A stretch of 64,000 nucleotides of DNA from Verpa conica (lineage: Eukaryota > Ascomycota > Pezizomycetes > Pezizales > Morchellaceae): positions 1,240,001-1,304,000 of the forward strand of contig JAUFSD010000007.1 in assembly GCA_033030425.1 (NCBI GenBank), given 5' to 3'. The notes below the pieces were generated by a model. That model was not told the origin of the DNA, did not search any database, and was given only the letters and a program-made list of their open reading frames with translations. Each line of letters starts with the position of its first letter. Position 1 is the first letter of the stretch. The translations under genes and the position numbers were made by a program. Of this stretch, positions 53,706-64,000 are shown one piece after another.

Positions 53706-55228
53706 TCTAGTGAACATTAGCCGTGGTGGGAATTGGAATCAGCATGTAATAACCAGTTATATACATTTGAGGTACTTGAATGTATTAAACTAGTTTATTA
53801 CATGAGTATGGAGAGGAAATTATGGGACTTTATTTCTTCCCTTGTCTCGAGTTGTTTTCCGCTCTCTTCTATTTGTATCCCCCTTACTATTTTTAAAAGT
53901 AGCGTTGCATAGGTGTTTTATTTGATTTGCTGGAGCCAAGAAGGAATCAGAGATATTCCTGGTAGGGATTTTTATTCTTTTTATTCTTACTTTTATTTTT
54001 ATTTTACCTCGAGAATGACTTAGGTTTCATCTGTACCTTTTTTTACTACTTTCTTTCATCTAAACAGAAGGCAGATATATATCCGATCTGGGGGACTTGT
54101 TCTATGAAGTATGTGATGGCTTTTTATTCTTTGGTATCTTATGTCACCGGAGAAGAGTGGGAGAGGAAGGAAAGAATGTTTGTCGAGACGAAGTGTTCGG
54201 ATTTTCACCCTTATTTTATTCGTTAGGGCCTGGTTTTCATCACAGTATCTAATTGTAATTGTTCTTGTTAGTTTTCTATTAGATCCCATACCGCTTATAT
54301 CCCGGCCTTAGAAAATTCTCTTTGTTATTTACTTTTTAACAATCGTGGTAATACTTGCTCAAGGAGTAATGGCCATCTTTAGCACAAAGTCAGAAATCAA
54401 GCAAACAAGTATCTATTATATCTTTGTTAAATAGACGAACACTTCTCTTCTACGATTAAATATACCCTCTTGAATTTGACCCGCTGTTGGCATGAGACTT
54501 ATTTATATGTAGTGGTCAATGGTCACCATAAAAAATAAATAAAAAATATAGCAGTTTTATCCTGAATGAATTAATCATAAATAAGTAGTTTTAGTCTAGC
54601 TGTATTAGCGCAAGAATGCATCTTTTTGTCCTAGTACCTGGGATTTTCATAGTTTTATCTATTCCGGCGCCTGAGAGTTTTTACACGCCACAGTAAATTT
54701 AACAAGATAATACGGTATCTTAGTATAAATTGTTATAGTGTTTTTCTAGGTCTCTGGATTGGTGTTGCCGCGTCTTATTTCTTAAAGAAGTTAGGTGCTG
54801 GCATCGGGAGTCATTTGTTGTGCATACATGGGGTGGATGCTTGCCGCCAAGTGTTCTATGACCAAAACAAACAACAACAACAAAGACACGGGCTCTTTGT
54901 CTGTCAGGCCCCGGATAGATAGAGTTTACTCGACCACACCAGTCATCTACTCTCCATCAACCATCCCACTATCTCACTATACAATTTGCTTAATCGCGCA
55001 TTAATCACTTCCGCCGGGGAGAGAGAAAGAGAGACAATTACTACTTCTCGGTCACTTGCTGTAATGTCCGAGTAAAACTGTTATTCCCAATTAACAACAT
55101 TACCTATCATCCCACTCATCTCGTGGTCACGATACAACGCGAGCTCTTGACGTGACCTATTTAAATAACCTGTTAACAACCAATATCAACAAAAACAAAA
55201 AACAAAACAGCGAGTAGCAGTAGACGTA
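53706..55228. other. Intergenic, AT-rich
   Basis: 3' flank of the previous gene and promoter of the next. No repeat shared with the transposon island. An 80-codon minus frame at 54289-54056 is not supported. Confidence 0.5.
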
Positions 55229-58200
55229 ATGACCGATTTTGACGACACAGACTATCTCTCAACTAGCCATACATCAATCATGTCCGGCACTCACAACCCT
55301 GACAGTGACCGTCTTCGACTAGGACGTGAGCTCGCGCGCGATTTCCAGTCAGGGTCTTTCTCTTCCACATCCTCCCGTGGTAGCGGCCATCATAATAGTA
55401 ACGACGACAGCGGCACACTCGACTCCTTCGATATCTCGAACGATGCGCAAGGGATGTCGACACGCAAAATCGACATGCTACAGCACACACCCACAATCAA
55501 TACCCAACTCCTAGACCAATTCCCCGACTTCTCCATGGCTGGACACGAGATGGCTGAAGCCAGCATAGAGATTGGCCGTGGTGGTAATAGTAATAGCAAT
55601 ACTAACAACAAGGGTGGATCACTAGACGACAGTCTTCCGTTAGTCGAATTTTCATCTCAGCACCCCTTCTCAATTGGCGGGAGCACTCGAAAATCAGAAC
55701 GAAGACTCTTCTCCAGTGTATCCAATGCTACCGTAGAGCGAAAGCCAAGTCTCTCAAGTACACACTCTGATCGCTCGGGACTTCTTCAAGCCTCATCTAG
55801 AGTCGTCAGTAATAAGGGCAAAGGGCAGATACGGGCTGAAACAGCTTTGGGTGGACAGAGGTTGGGGAGTATTATAAACTTTGATTTGTCACAAATCGAG
55901 ATTTCAACCCCTAAGAATAACAGAGGGAGAGCCGGAGGAACAAAGATTACAGACTTCGTATCTAACAGCAGCGGCGGTTCACGGTCACGCTTTGCTGATA
56001 TTCAACGGGGTCTCGAACTCAACAATGAAGAGTCTGGTTCTGACAATGAGAGCATCTCCATCCGGCGTCGTAGTGGCTTTGGAAACACTCGTTTCAGTGG
56101 TCCGGCAAAATCACGGCAGGCAAATGCGACTACTGGGGGGAAACGTGTCGCCCGTGTGCCAGAGATCAAAGGAAATGATCTCACCGATGATCTCCCCGCA
56201 ATTGTTGCCAAGTCACGGAAACACCCCGTGGCAAAGGTCCCCCAGAACTTCAAGTCCACAGATGCATTCCTACATGAGCTTGGTCTCGATGGCAATACAA
56301 CAACCACAGATATAAAGACCAAGCTTCAACAGCTCAAAGATCTCGACCCAGCCAAAAACTCGGATAATACAACAATAGGAATCACACAGCAATCATTCAT
56401 TCTCCCCCAGATGTCAGACTTGTCGGAACTCATTTCCGGGTACCCAGGCGACGCAACTAGAATGTCACTCAAGAAAGGGCCATTTGGTAACACCAAGGGC
56501 CATAGAGCTATTGAATCTATTCCGGTACCTCATGATGAACGTGCGGTGTTGATGGCGATGCGACTTCTCCAGGACAAAGTCGCTGATCTCGAAGGATCCA
56601 AAGCAGAGGCCGAAAATCGTTGTATGAGGCTCGAGGCAGAGCTCCGAAAGAGCGAGACTTGGATTCAATTAGAACGGCAAAGGTCAAAGGCAGCTAGTGA
56701 GAGTCTTGAGAGAAAACGGAGCGGTGATAGCGCGTTTGGGGGTAGCGACGATGGTGATTCGCAGGAGAGGATGAAGGAGAAAATTAAGCTGGAGCTTCAA
56801 ATGGAGAAGCTAAGTACGTAAACCAATCACTTCTAATTTCACAAGTCAGGCAAGTATACTAATAATCCTTGTCGTGCCGTAGAGCTGGAAGGCACTATCA
56901 ACAGCCTTCATTCTCAGCTTGATAAATCAACTCGTGACCTTGAGACTGCTAAAATCGCATTGAGGCACATGCAAGAGGAGCGTAACTCAGCAGTCAACTC
57001 CGTAGCAATGGCAATTGCAAATAACGAGGACCTCAAAGTTTCCATGGAAGACCTCAAGAACGAAATCGAGAGACTGCAGCTGGAAAACTACGAGCATGGA
57101 AAACTACTTGGACTAGAACGGGAAGAGTGGAAAGAACGGGAGGACCGTCTAAGACGCAGAGTTAAGGCAGCTAAGGAAGCAGCAGTAATGGCACAAAGCA
57201 AAATGAAAGAGGCTGAAAATCGCGATGCTGCCACCGCAGCAGCGGCAGCAGCGGCAGAGAAGGAAGTCGCAAAGGTTGAGAGAAGGGAACAACGTGCTAG
57301 AGAGAAGGAGGCACTGAGAGAAGCTGAAAGGGAGGAAGAGCGGGCCGCGATGGAAGCACAGGTGAGAAAGCAGAAAGAGGCAGAAGAAAGGAGGGAGCAG
57401 GAACGTGTTCTTGAGCAGCAAAAGAAGCTCGACAACTTGATTAAGCAGCAGCTTATGGAGCTTCGTCCAGACCTTCCTATTGACTCGGTGAGAGTTAGTC
57501 AAGCATCTGTTCAGTCATCTAAGCCGGGGGCGTGCAAAAAACGAGCAATCTTTTTACAGAAAAGGTCAAAGAAGCATGTGGCCATCGATAATCCAGAGGA
57601 CGAGACTATTATCAGTGGCTCTACCTCGGGAGAGGAGGAAATTGAGAAGGAAAATCAACTTCAGCAGATCCTTACAGATGATACCGTTATGTCTATTTCT
57701 GTATGTTCGCGATGGTTACACCAAATTATTATGCATGTCCAACTGACACTAGAGAAAAATAGCCCGAGGACATCAAGAGGATTGCAAAGGATATCAATGA
57801 AGAGAGGAGAAAGAGAAAGGCTGCAGCTGCAAATCCCGTTGCTCTTGGTGTTGTAGCTGTAGAGAACGCTAAATCGAAAGAACCAAGGCGGCCGAAGTCA
57901 AGGGCATCTAAGTCAACTATTGCGAAATCATTGATCCATTCTGATTCTGGTGGCTCTTCCACAAAGCCTTTCGAGTCTAAACCCGCCAAATCAGTCAAGA
58001 TCGAGAGCAAGGGTGTCGAGGAGCCTATTGCTGTTTCACCTAGCCCTGAAACTTCTAAGGATGACGTACCCCAAGTCCAACTTCAGAAAGCGGCAAAGAA
58101 GACCAGACTCGTCAAGAAGGTTGTTTACTACTATGACGAAGATCTAACCATGAACATCCCAGTTGAAGAAGAAGTTGAAGAGGAGTACGAAGATGAGGAG

Positions 58201-59107
58201 GCCATGGGCGATGAAATGATGCGGCAGGGCACCGAGGAAAATTCTGGCTCTGAGGATCTGACGGCCAAATGTGAAGATGGTTCAACCCAGGATCATGACC
58301 ATACTATTATACCTCCCCCGGTTCCAGCCAAGATTCCACTTGATGATCCTAAAACAGCCATCAATGATCTCAACACACTACCAGAGCGTGTTCAAAGAGT
58401 CGTTAATCATTTAGCCACTCATGATCCAAGCCAATGCACTGTCTGCCACCGTGAAAACAAGCTTCGAACTAAAGAGGAAGAACAACGAAACGCAAACCCT
58501 CTTGCAGATATTGATAACTCTATGGCCATTCCCGCTCCATCACTTGAACCAGCTTCAAGGAAAAAGGCACCTACTAGGGTCGTTAGTGGATATGAAGAAG
58601 AACCAACTCCGAGACCTTCGCAGGCTCCTCGGAGACAACTTTCAAAGGTTGTTAGACAGCTACAAGATGAGTTTGCGCATTTGAAACTGTAAGGTTTTCT
58701 CTTTTCAGCTCCTCCATGTCTACGGTACTAATAGCTCTTATAGAAATTACCAAGCAAAAGCAGACGAGTTCATGAATCTTGATCCAACTATTGGAAAGAA
58801 GTGTAGAAAGACCCTCACCAATGAAATGAACGAGCTCGTTGTAGAGATGGACTACAAGTGCGATCAAATATACGCGCTCTACGATGTCAATGAAGAGTTT
58901 GCTAAAGGGTCTGAAGATGAGGAGGCCGAAGTTGGGGTTGGAGCTGGGGCTGGTGACAAGGGTGACGAGTCAGAAAGAGGGAGGGTAGATGATGAGGAAG
59001 ATGAAGATGAATATGATCTGACGGGGTTCACAATCCCGGAGATGTCTATCCTTGATGAATCAACCGAAGCTGATGATAGTGATGAGGAGGACAGGGGTCG
59101 TCGATGA
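55229..59107 (+). CDS. Ppc89/Cep57-like spindle-pole-body protein
   Basis: Exons 55229-56813, 56883-57700, 57763-58688, 58744-59107; 1230 residues with consistent phases. Residues 1-430 are Ser/Asn-rich and disordered. From about 435 a long coiled coil begins (MRLLQDKVADLEGSKAEAEN), running through IQLERQRSKAAS and, in exon 2, an Ala/Glu/Arg-rich helix. A basic stretch follows, then PERVQRVVNHLATHDPSQCTVCH near 1015-1030, where CxxC plus nearby His suggests a small zinc site. The C-terminal helical region reads RRQLSKVVRQLQDEFAHLK and MNELVVEMDYKCDQIYALYD, matching the Cep57-type microtubule-binding domain of fungal spindle-pole scaffold proteins such as fission yeast Ppc89. It ends in an acidic tail. 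It should act at the spindle pole body. Orthology to Ppc89 is inferred from layout, not alignment. Confidence 0.82.
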
Positions 59108-60111
59108 GATGAAATTTTTGTTGTGTAGGCGTATTTAATATCACCTGGAGTTGTTCGGAGGGACTCGTTTTGGGGTTTCGGGAGTTGTTTATGAGCTTTT
59201 ACCGTCCTTTTTCATACTTTCCTTCCTTCCATTGCCACCTTCTCTCGATTGTCAGCGTGTTTATTTCTCAAACTGTTTTATGTTCCTTTTTTTCTGCCTC
59301 CCCTCCCCGAAAATTTCCTTGGATGCTTTCTCTTGCCGTTGGTGTATTCTCTTAAATTAATAATCAAGGAGAAACTTTTATGAAGCGGACGGGCCTGATA
59401 ATCTCTACTTTCCTTCTTTCCCTTCTTTCCCTTCTTTTCTTTTTATGTAAAGTAAGGTAGTACTGCTCCTGGTTCTTCGTAAATAATGTTTGGGGTTATA
59501 ACGATTCTTTATACTCGCCGGAAAATAAAGTCTGTTCGGTTGGGTACATACAAGAAATGAATTCTACGCCCAAAAAGAAATACCATCAACAAATCCCGTT
59601 ATCCCCATTCATATAGGTAAATCTTACTACTATCCTATGAAGCTTTCCTATTTCTTTAGTTCTAACGCCCACTGTAATGACCCCTAGCTGTAAAGGTGGA
59701 CTGTGCTGCTTAGTACCAAACCAAACAGACTTTATTTTTCGGCTAGTATATACTCCTGCGCATTGGGGGGAGGGAGAGGAGTTTCATTAAACTTAACGTA
59801 AATGAAGCAGATCGAAGCATGTTACCTACTAGTTGATGTGTAGGTAAATCTGCCTTTGTCCGCAAACAGCTTAGGCTAGTACCTCATTGAGCGAAGTATA
59901 AAGGGGAAGGTTTTAGTAGACTGGCAAGGTTGGTAGCTACACAAGCATTGCGCTATGGCTATATCCTCAATTGTTTTCAATATCAATCACTCGCTTGCTG
60001 AGTCAGCATATATACTTCACCCAGCAACGCGTTCATTCCTGAACCAAAAGCAAGACGCGTTTCAATAATAGTCACAGCTTCCGTCTCTACTGACCAACAG
60101 ATACGATACGA
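59108..60111. other. Intergenic between Ppc89-like and AME1
   Basis: Pyrimidine-rich 3' flank, then a 237-bp MITE-like element (separate entry), then the AME1 promoter. No additional gene. Confidence 0.5.
59512..59748. mobile_element. 237-bp MITE-like element with 28-36-bp terminal inverted repeats
   Basis: The left end TACTCGCCGGAAAATAAAGT pairs with the right end ACTTTATTTTTCGGCTAGTA; similarity continues for about 36 bp with few mismatches. Flanked by TA (59510-59511, 59749-59750), suggesting Tc1/mariner-type mobilisation. No coding capacity. Confidence 0.72.
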
Positions 60112-62399
60112 ATGGCCTCATCACGTATGTCTACCCAGCTACTCTGTCTCTCCCTATCACTCACTTGTCTCCTCTAACCTGCTAACAAAATCTCGGCACC
60201 TAGAAACCCAGAGACAACAAGAGCGACTCGCAAGACAAAGAGGAGCTGGGTGAGTTCTACAATCTCTTTAATCCCCTCGTTGAGTGGTTTCAATAGTAAT
60301 TGTAAAATTCTAATAAATACTCAGGACTCATAAGATTGTGAATGCCGGCTTCTCAATCCAGCCCCTTGGGGGTTCCTTCGTAGCTCCGGCAGCGCCTCCC
60401 CCACCTCGGAAAGCTGCGACACCACCTTTAGAGCTCCCGGTACGGGGATCAGTTCCGCCTTTGTCTCGGGTGGGCTCTTTAGTAGCTGAACTAATAACCC
60501 GGGAAACCTCTACTCCTTCACTGCGTGGGGAAACCATTGCCCCCCCCGAGGAACTAGATGTAGCGCACAGAAAATCATTCCACAGGAGGTCACAGATTAC
60601 AGATGAGCCAGTGCCTAATATTTCTCCCAGTATATCAACCACAACTATACAGTCCACCGCTTCGAGGCCATCAGCGGTTGCAGTAGTTACACCTGTAGCG
60701 CGGGGAAAAAGGACGAGGCAGCCGAGTCCAGATAAATTTCTTACTACGCCTGAGGCGGCAAGGATTGGTAGACAGCTGACAGGAAGACGAATATATATGG
60801 CTGTGGATCAGAGGCAGAAAGAGAAGCTCGCTGTGAGACAGAGGGGTGCTGGGTGAGCTTTACCTGCTAAGTTTGAGGTTTGAGATGTGGTCACTAAGTA
60901 GAAGTAGAACACATAAAGTGGCAGATTTGGGGTTCTCAATTCAGTCAATTCCTGGGGCTCCATTGGCTACAAGGTCACTGGCGGGTGGTGGTGAGGAGAA
61001 TGGCATAGCTGGACCTGAGAGGGTGAAGGTGGGGGTGGGGGTGGCTGATGCAGTACGGGAGGTGGTAGAGGGGGTGCAGCAGCAAGGGCAGAAGGTAGCA
61101 AGATTAAAACTAGGGGAGGAAGGGGGCGAGGGAGGTGAGGAGCAGGAAGTAGGTGGAAAGGGGATGGAAAGAAGAGTCGACGAACAGACAATGGAGGGGA
61201 TCGAAATGGAGGGTGAACAATCTATAGAAGAAGTGGTCGAGCCAATGATACAACAAATAGCCCAGGAGGTGAGAGGAGGGCCTGGGGATGATGTCCCAGT
61301 CACACTCGTTCAAAGCCCAGAGAACCGGAATAAGCGCAGGAAGGTCATTCTCAAGTACCGGAAGAAGGAAGTGCCTGAAGAACTCGGAGATCATACGAGC
61401 GAGTCTATCCTACGAACTGAGGAGGGGATATCTACAGAAAAAGAACTAGAAATTCCAAACACAAAACACAAGCAGCAGGCCATCGGTAAGAAACCTGCAT
61501 CTCCGCATGTTTCTGTCGAAAAAGGCGGGGAGGATGGGCAAGAGGAAGGGTGGGAAGAAGGGGAAGAGCCCACAGAAGGGACCCTTGAGCAACAGGACTT
61601 ATCTGATCTCGAAGAAATAGATGACTTGAACGCACCATCCCGCCAAAAATCGCGAAAAACGGCCTCTACTCAGCCTCAAAAACAGGCTAGACTTAAATCT
61701 CGTCGCCGCGCCCACCACGAGGGCGGCCCTCCCACCTTCCCCGTTCTCGTCCACCGCCTCTCTAAATCCACCACGTACACTCTTCCCCCCGGGTCAAATC
61801 GAAATGGCGTAAATCCAATAGATGTAATCAACCAGGTCTCTATCGAAATAGCAGATAAATACTGGGCAAAATTTAAGAGCAGTCATGAAAGAAAGGCCAT
61901 TGAGGTGTTTAAGGAGGAGTTAAGCTATAGGTTTTTGGAGCTGACGGATGCAGTTGAGAGTAATATTATTCTTGCCGCAAGGGCGAAGCGGGCACAGAAA
62001 CGGAAGGCCCAGCTTATGATAGAATTGCTAGAGGTTAAAAGGCAAAGAGAGAGAGTCGCTGTGAAAATGGATGATGTTAGAAAGGTTCACGAGATGGCCA
62101 CCAAAAGTGCTGAGGTATAGCCTCCTCCCTACCTCCCTACCTAGCTATGAACTTACGGTAAATAGGATCAAAACAATATTTCAAAAACCTTCTCAGACAT
62201 AACTCACACCCTCGAACGGGGAAAGGCCCGCCGGCCCGAAGATGGAGAAAGAATGGCAGGATTGGAGGCGTTGATAAGAAAGGTTTCGAATGCTGTGACG
62301 GGGGGCGGAAGTGAGGGCACTGGGTTATTGGCAAATGTGGTTGATTTCAATAAATTTTTGGAAAGGGCCGAAGTGGTGTTGAGAGAGAGAAGGTATTAA
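60112..62399 (+). CDS. AME1: Inner kinetochore protein Ame1/CENP-U (Mis17)
   Basis: Exons 60112-60124, 60204-60249, 60325-60852, 60908-62106, 62197-62399; 662 residues. Ame1 is part of the COMA/CCAN complex that links CENP-A chromatin to the Mis12 complex. The N-terminus (MASSQTQRQQERLARQRGAG) has the basic R-x-RG motif that in yeast docks the Mis12 complex. The middle is disordered and acidic. The C-terminal domain (about 468-662) has PVLVHRLSKSTTY, GVNPIDVINQVSIEIADKYW and the coiled coil KAIEVFKEELSYRFLELTDAV..., typical of fungal Ame1. The last exon (FNKFLERAEVVLRERRY) is clearly coding, but its donor is uncertain: GT at 62107 keeps frame, while the stronger-looking GAG/GTATAG at 62116 does not. 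The N-terminal motif is duplicated near residue 190 (see findings). Confidence 0.87.
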
Positions 62400-63341
62400 T
62401 AAGAGATAAGAGTTTGATTTTTTTTTTTTGCGGAGTTGGACTGGCGGAGGAGTTTAGGAGTGGGTTTTTTGAGAATTCTACAGTCTTTAACCAGTGCTTT
62501 TGAGGACCATACCAAATAAAACAGAATAGTGAGTAAGGTATTGGATGTCTGAGTTTGTTTGTTTCATATAGCAAGCCTAAAGTATATTTTCTAAGTTTGA
62601 CTAACGGAAGAATTCAAGGTGTGTGGCTACTGGTGTGGTTCTTAAGGGTTCCTATGCTTCTATCTTTACTTAATTAGTATCTCATATTCGCTCTGTCCTT
62701 AAACTTTATTGTAAATTAATGATAGGGATGTAAAAAATAGGGAACAGAGGAGTACGGTTAGTGCAAATTTTTTTCCCTTTATGGGTACAATGGAATTTAT
62801 GTGCTAAAAAGCAAATTTTATACGTAAGACTCAGTATCTAGCTCCTCCATAACGCGTTACAAGAGGTGGTTGCCATAAGCGATAATTCTAAGCGTATTAC
62901 CATAGGTTATAATTTCTACGGTTGTGGTTGAACCGTCCGTAGCACTCGAATAGGTAAAAAACCTCTGTTGCGAATTCTAGATGTAGCATGAATAGTTCCA
63001 CAACATGTAATAACAATAGAATGAATGAATGAATGAATTTATCATTTAAGTACATGCAACCCTGAGGTTATGGTACCCGCACTAAAATCCAACAATAATA
63101 AAACAAAATAATAAAAACAAAACTAAAAATTTAACCCCATTTCCTTGTTTCTGCTCTCCCTCTGCACCTCCAATCTATCCTTGTATGCTACTTGTTGCTT
63201 CTTCCCACATATCACCCTATCCCCATTCCTCTTCCCGTTCTCTATTTTCTATCTCTTCTGCTCTAATTTCTCCCCTTGCTTCTCTTCTCGCTTTGCTTTT
63301 CCTCTTAAACTCTCTCCACATCAGCGCTCCCCAAGTCCAAT
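62400..63341. other. Intergenic, AT-rich
   Basis: 3' flank of AME1. Includes a short (GAAT)n run near 63021-63040 and a pyrimidine-rich segment at 63140-63320. No gene supported. Confidence 0.5.
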
Positions 63342-64000
63342 TGTAGCAGCGGTGCTTGGGGAGGGTACCTAGGTGACGGGGTACGGCGAGGGTTTTGGTT
63401 GCGTTTTCAACGGAATAAAGAAATGACGGCGAGAACTTGGACGGCGACAATGATTCTTCGGTGAAATCCTTGGATATAAAAGATCCAAGGAAGTAATAGA
63501 ATTCTTAGTAAAAAACTTAGGAAACAAGAGATTGCGTAACAAAAGAAAGTCCTCCACGAAGCGGGGTGAAGCCCCGCTTTATATACAAAAAACCCCGACC
63601 CTCCAAGCTTTATTCCTCTACCCGTGTTACCTAAAGCTGCTTCAATAATTACAAATCCCCTTGGATATGCCATATCCTTCCCCTAAGTCACTTTCCCGTA
63701 CTAACCCAATACTAAAAATACAAGTGCCCCTTTGAGACCTTTCAGACGTCCTATTCCCATTCCGTTTTCTCCGACATATGCGCAAACTCTAAAAAAGCTT
63801 AACCCCCAAAATCCGGCATCCCATCAACGTCCCGTGTGACGGCGTGGGCCTAAAGGACTCCTTTCGGGACTCCTTCGTAAACGGGCTGTGTTACTACGCA
63901 CGCAATCGACTCGATCTCCTTGTGGGGTCAGTATTGAAGGTAACCCGCTTCCGCAGGCGCCGGTCCAGTTTGGAATTGACCGCTCTATACGTTTCCCCGG
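63342..64000 (-). mobile_element. LTR family H, copy 2, runs off the window end
   Basis: Minus orientation; begins TGTAGCAGCGGTGCTTGG, the reverse complement of the GCTACA end of copy 1, and is collinear with 36303-35715. It extends about 65 bp beyond the part preserved in copy 1, so its 5' end or the following internal region lies outside. A TATA box (TATATAAAGCGGGGC on the minus strand) is near 63570-63585. Confidence 0.85.

Noticed and set aside
61000..61640. Minus-strand frames over AME1 exon 4
   Set aside because: Antisense of an acidic, Gly/Glu-rich coding region; the plus strand has a domain and a consistent splice structure.

Overview
The window looks like nuclear DNA of a filamentous ascomycete (Pezizomycotina). 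This rests on compact genes with many 50-115 bp GT-AG introns, single-gene transcription units, and orthologues typical of that group (fungal AP180, mitochondrial aspartyl-tRNA synthetase, Trax, Ame1/CENP-U, a Ppc89-like spindle-pole protein). The heavy load of solo LTRs, nested insertions and minisatellites recalls repeat-rich Pezizomycetes such as truffles, but that is inference; no taxonomic marker is present.

Layout. (1) 1-6.3 kb: two divergent housekeeping genes, a YAP180/AP180 clathrin adaptor (minus, cut by the window start) and MSD1 (plus). (2) 6.8-10.8 kb: eroded repeats (a solo LTR and relics of a TIR element). (3) 11.2-13.4 kb: a single-exon Kelch/BTB gene. (4) 13.8-36.3 kb: a transposon island. 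It contains at least five LTR families (here called A, C, D, E, H), mostly solo LTRs, several with perfect 5-bp target duplications, plus 5'-truncated LINE pieces, a gutted Ty1/copia element, a Pif1-type helicase pseudogene and a 1.8-kb non-autonomous TIR element carrying an internal minisatellite. Two non-transposon-like genes sit in the island: an unrecognised intron-containing gene (24.4-25.4 kb) and a gene with the active-site pattern of TET/JBP-like 2-oxoglutarate/Fe(II) dioxygenases (27.3-28.7 kb). (5) 38.6-62.4 kb: a quiet gene block: a 2012-residue coiled-coil protein, an F-box protein, Trax, a low-complexity 600-residue protein, a Ppc89/Cep57-like protein and Ame1. Two small MITE-like inverted repeats lie between genes. 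(6) 63.3 kb to the end: an LTR of family H, inverted relative to the copy at 35.7 kb.

Insertions can be ordered. D1 lies in repeat F and is itself split by C1. D2 lies in E3, which abuts H. E2 split the copia gag. C3 and the TIR element split the helicase gene. In the gag and helicase cases, ignoring the insert and one target-site copy brings the host reading frame back into register, which independently supports the boundaries.

Exon structures were read by eye from splice signals and family conservation. No alignment, expression data or database search was available.
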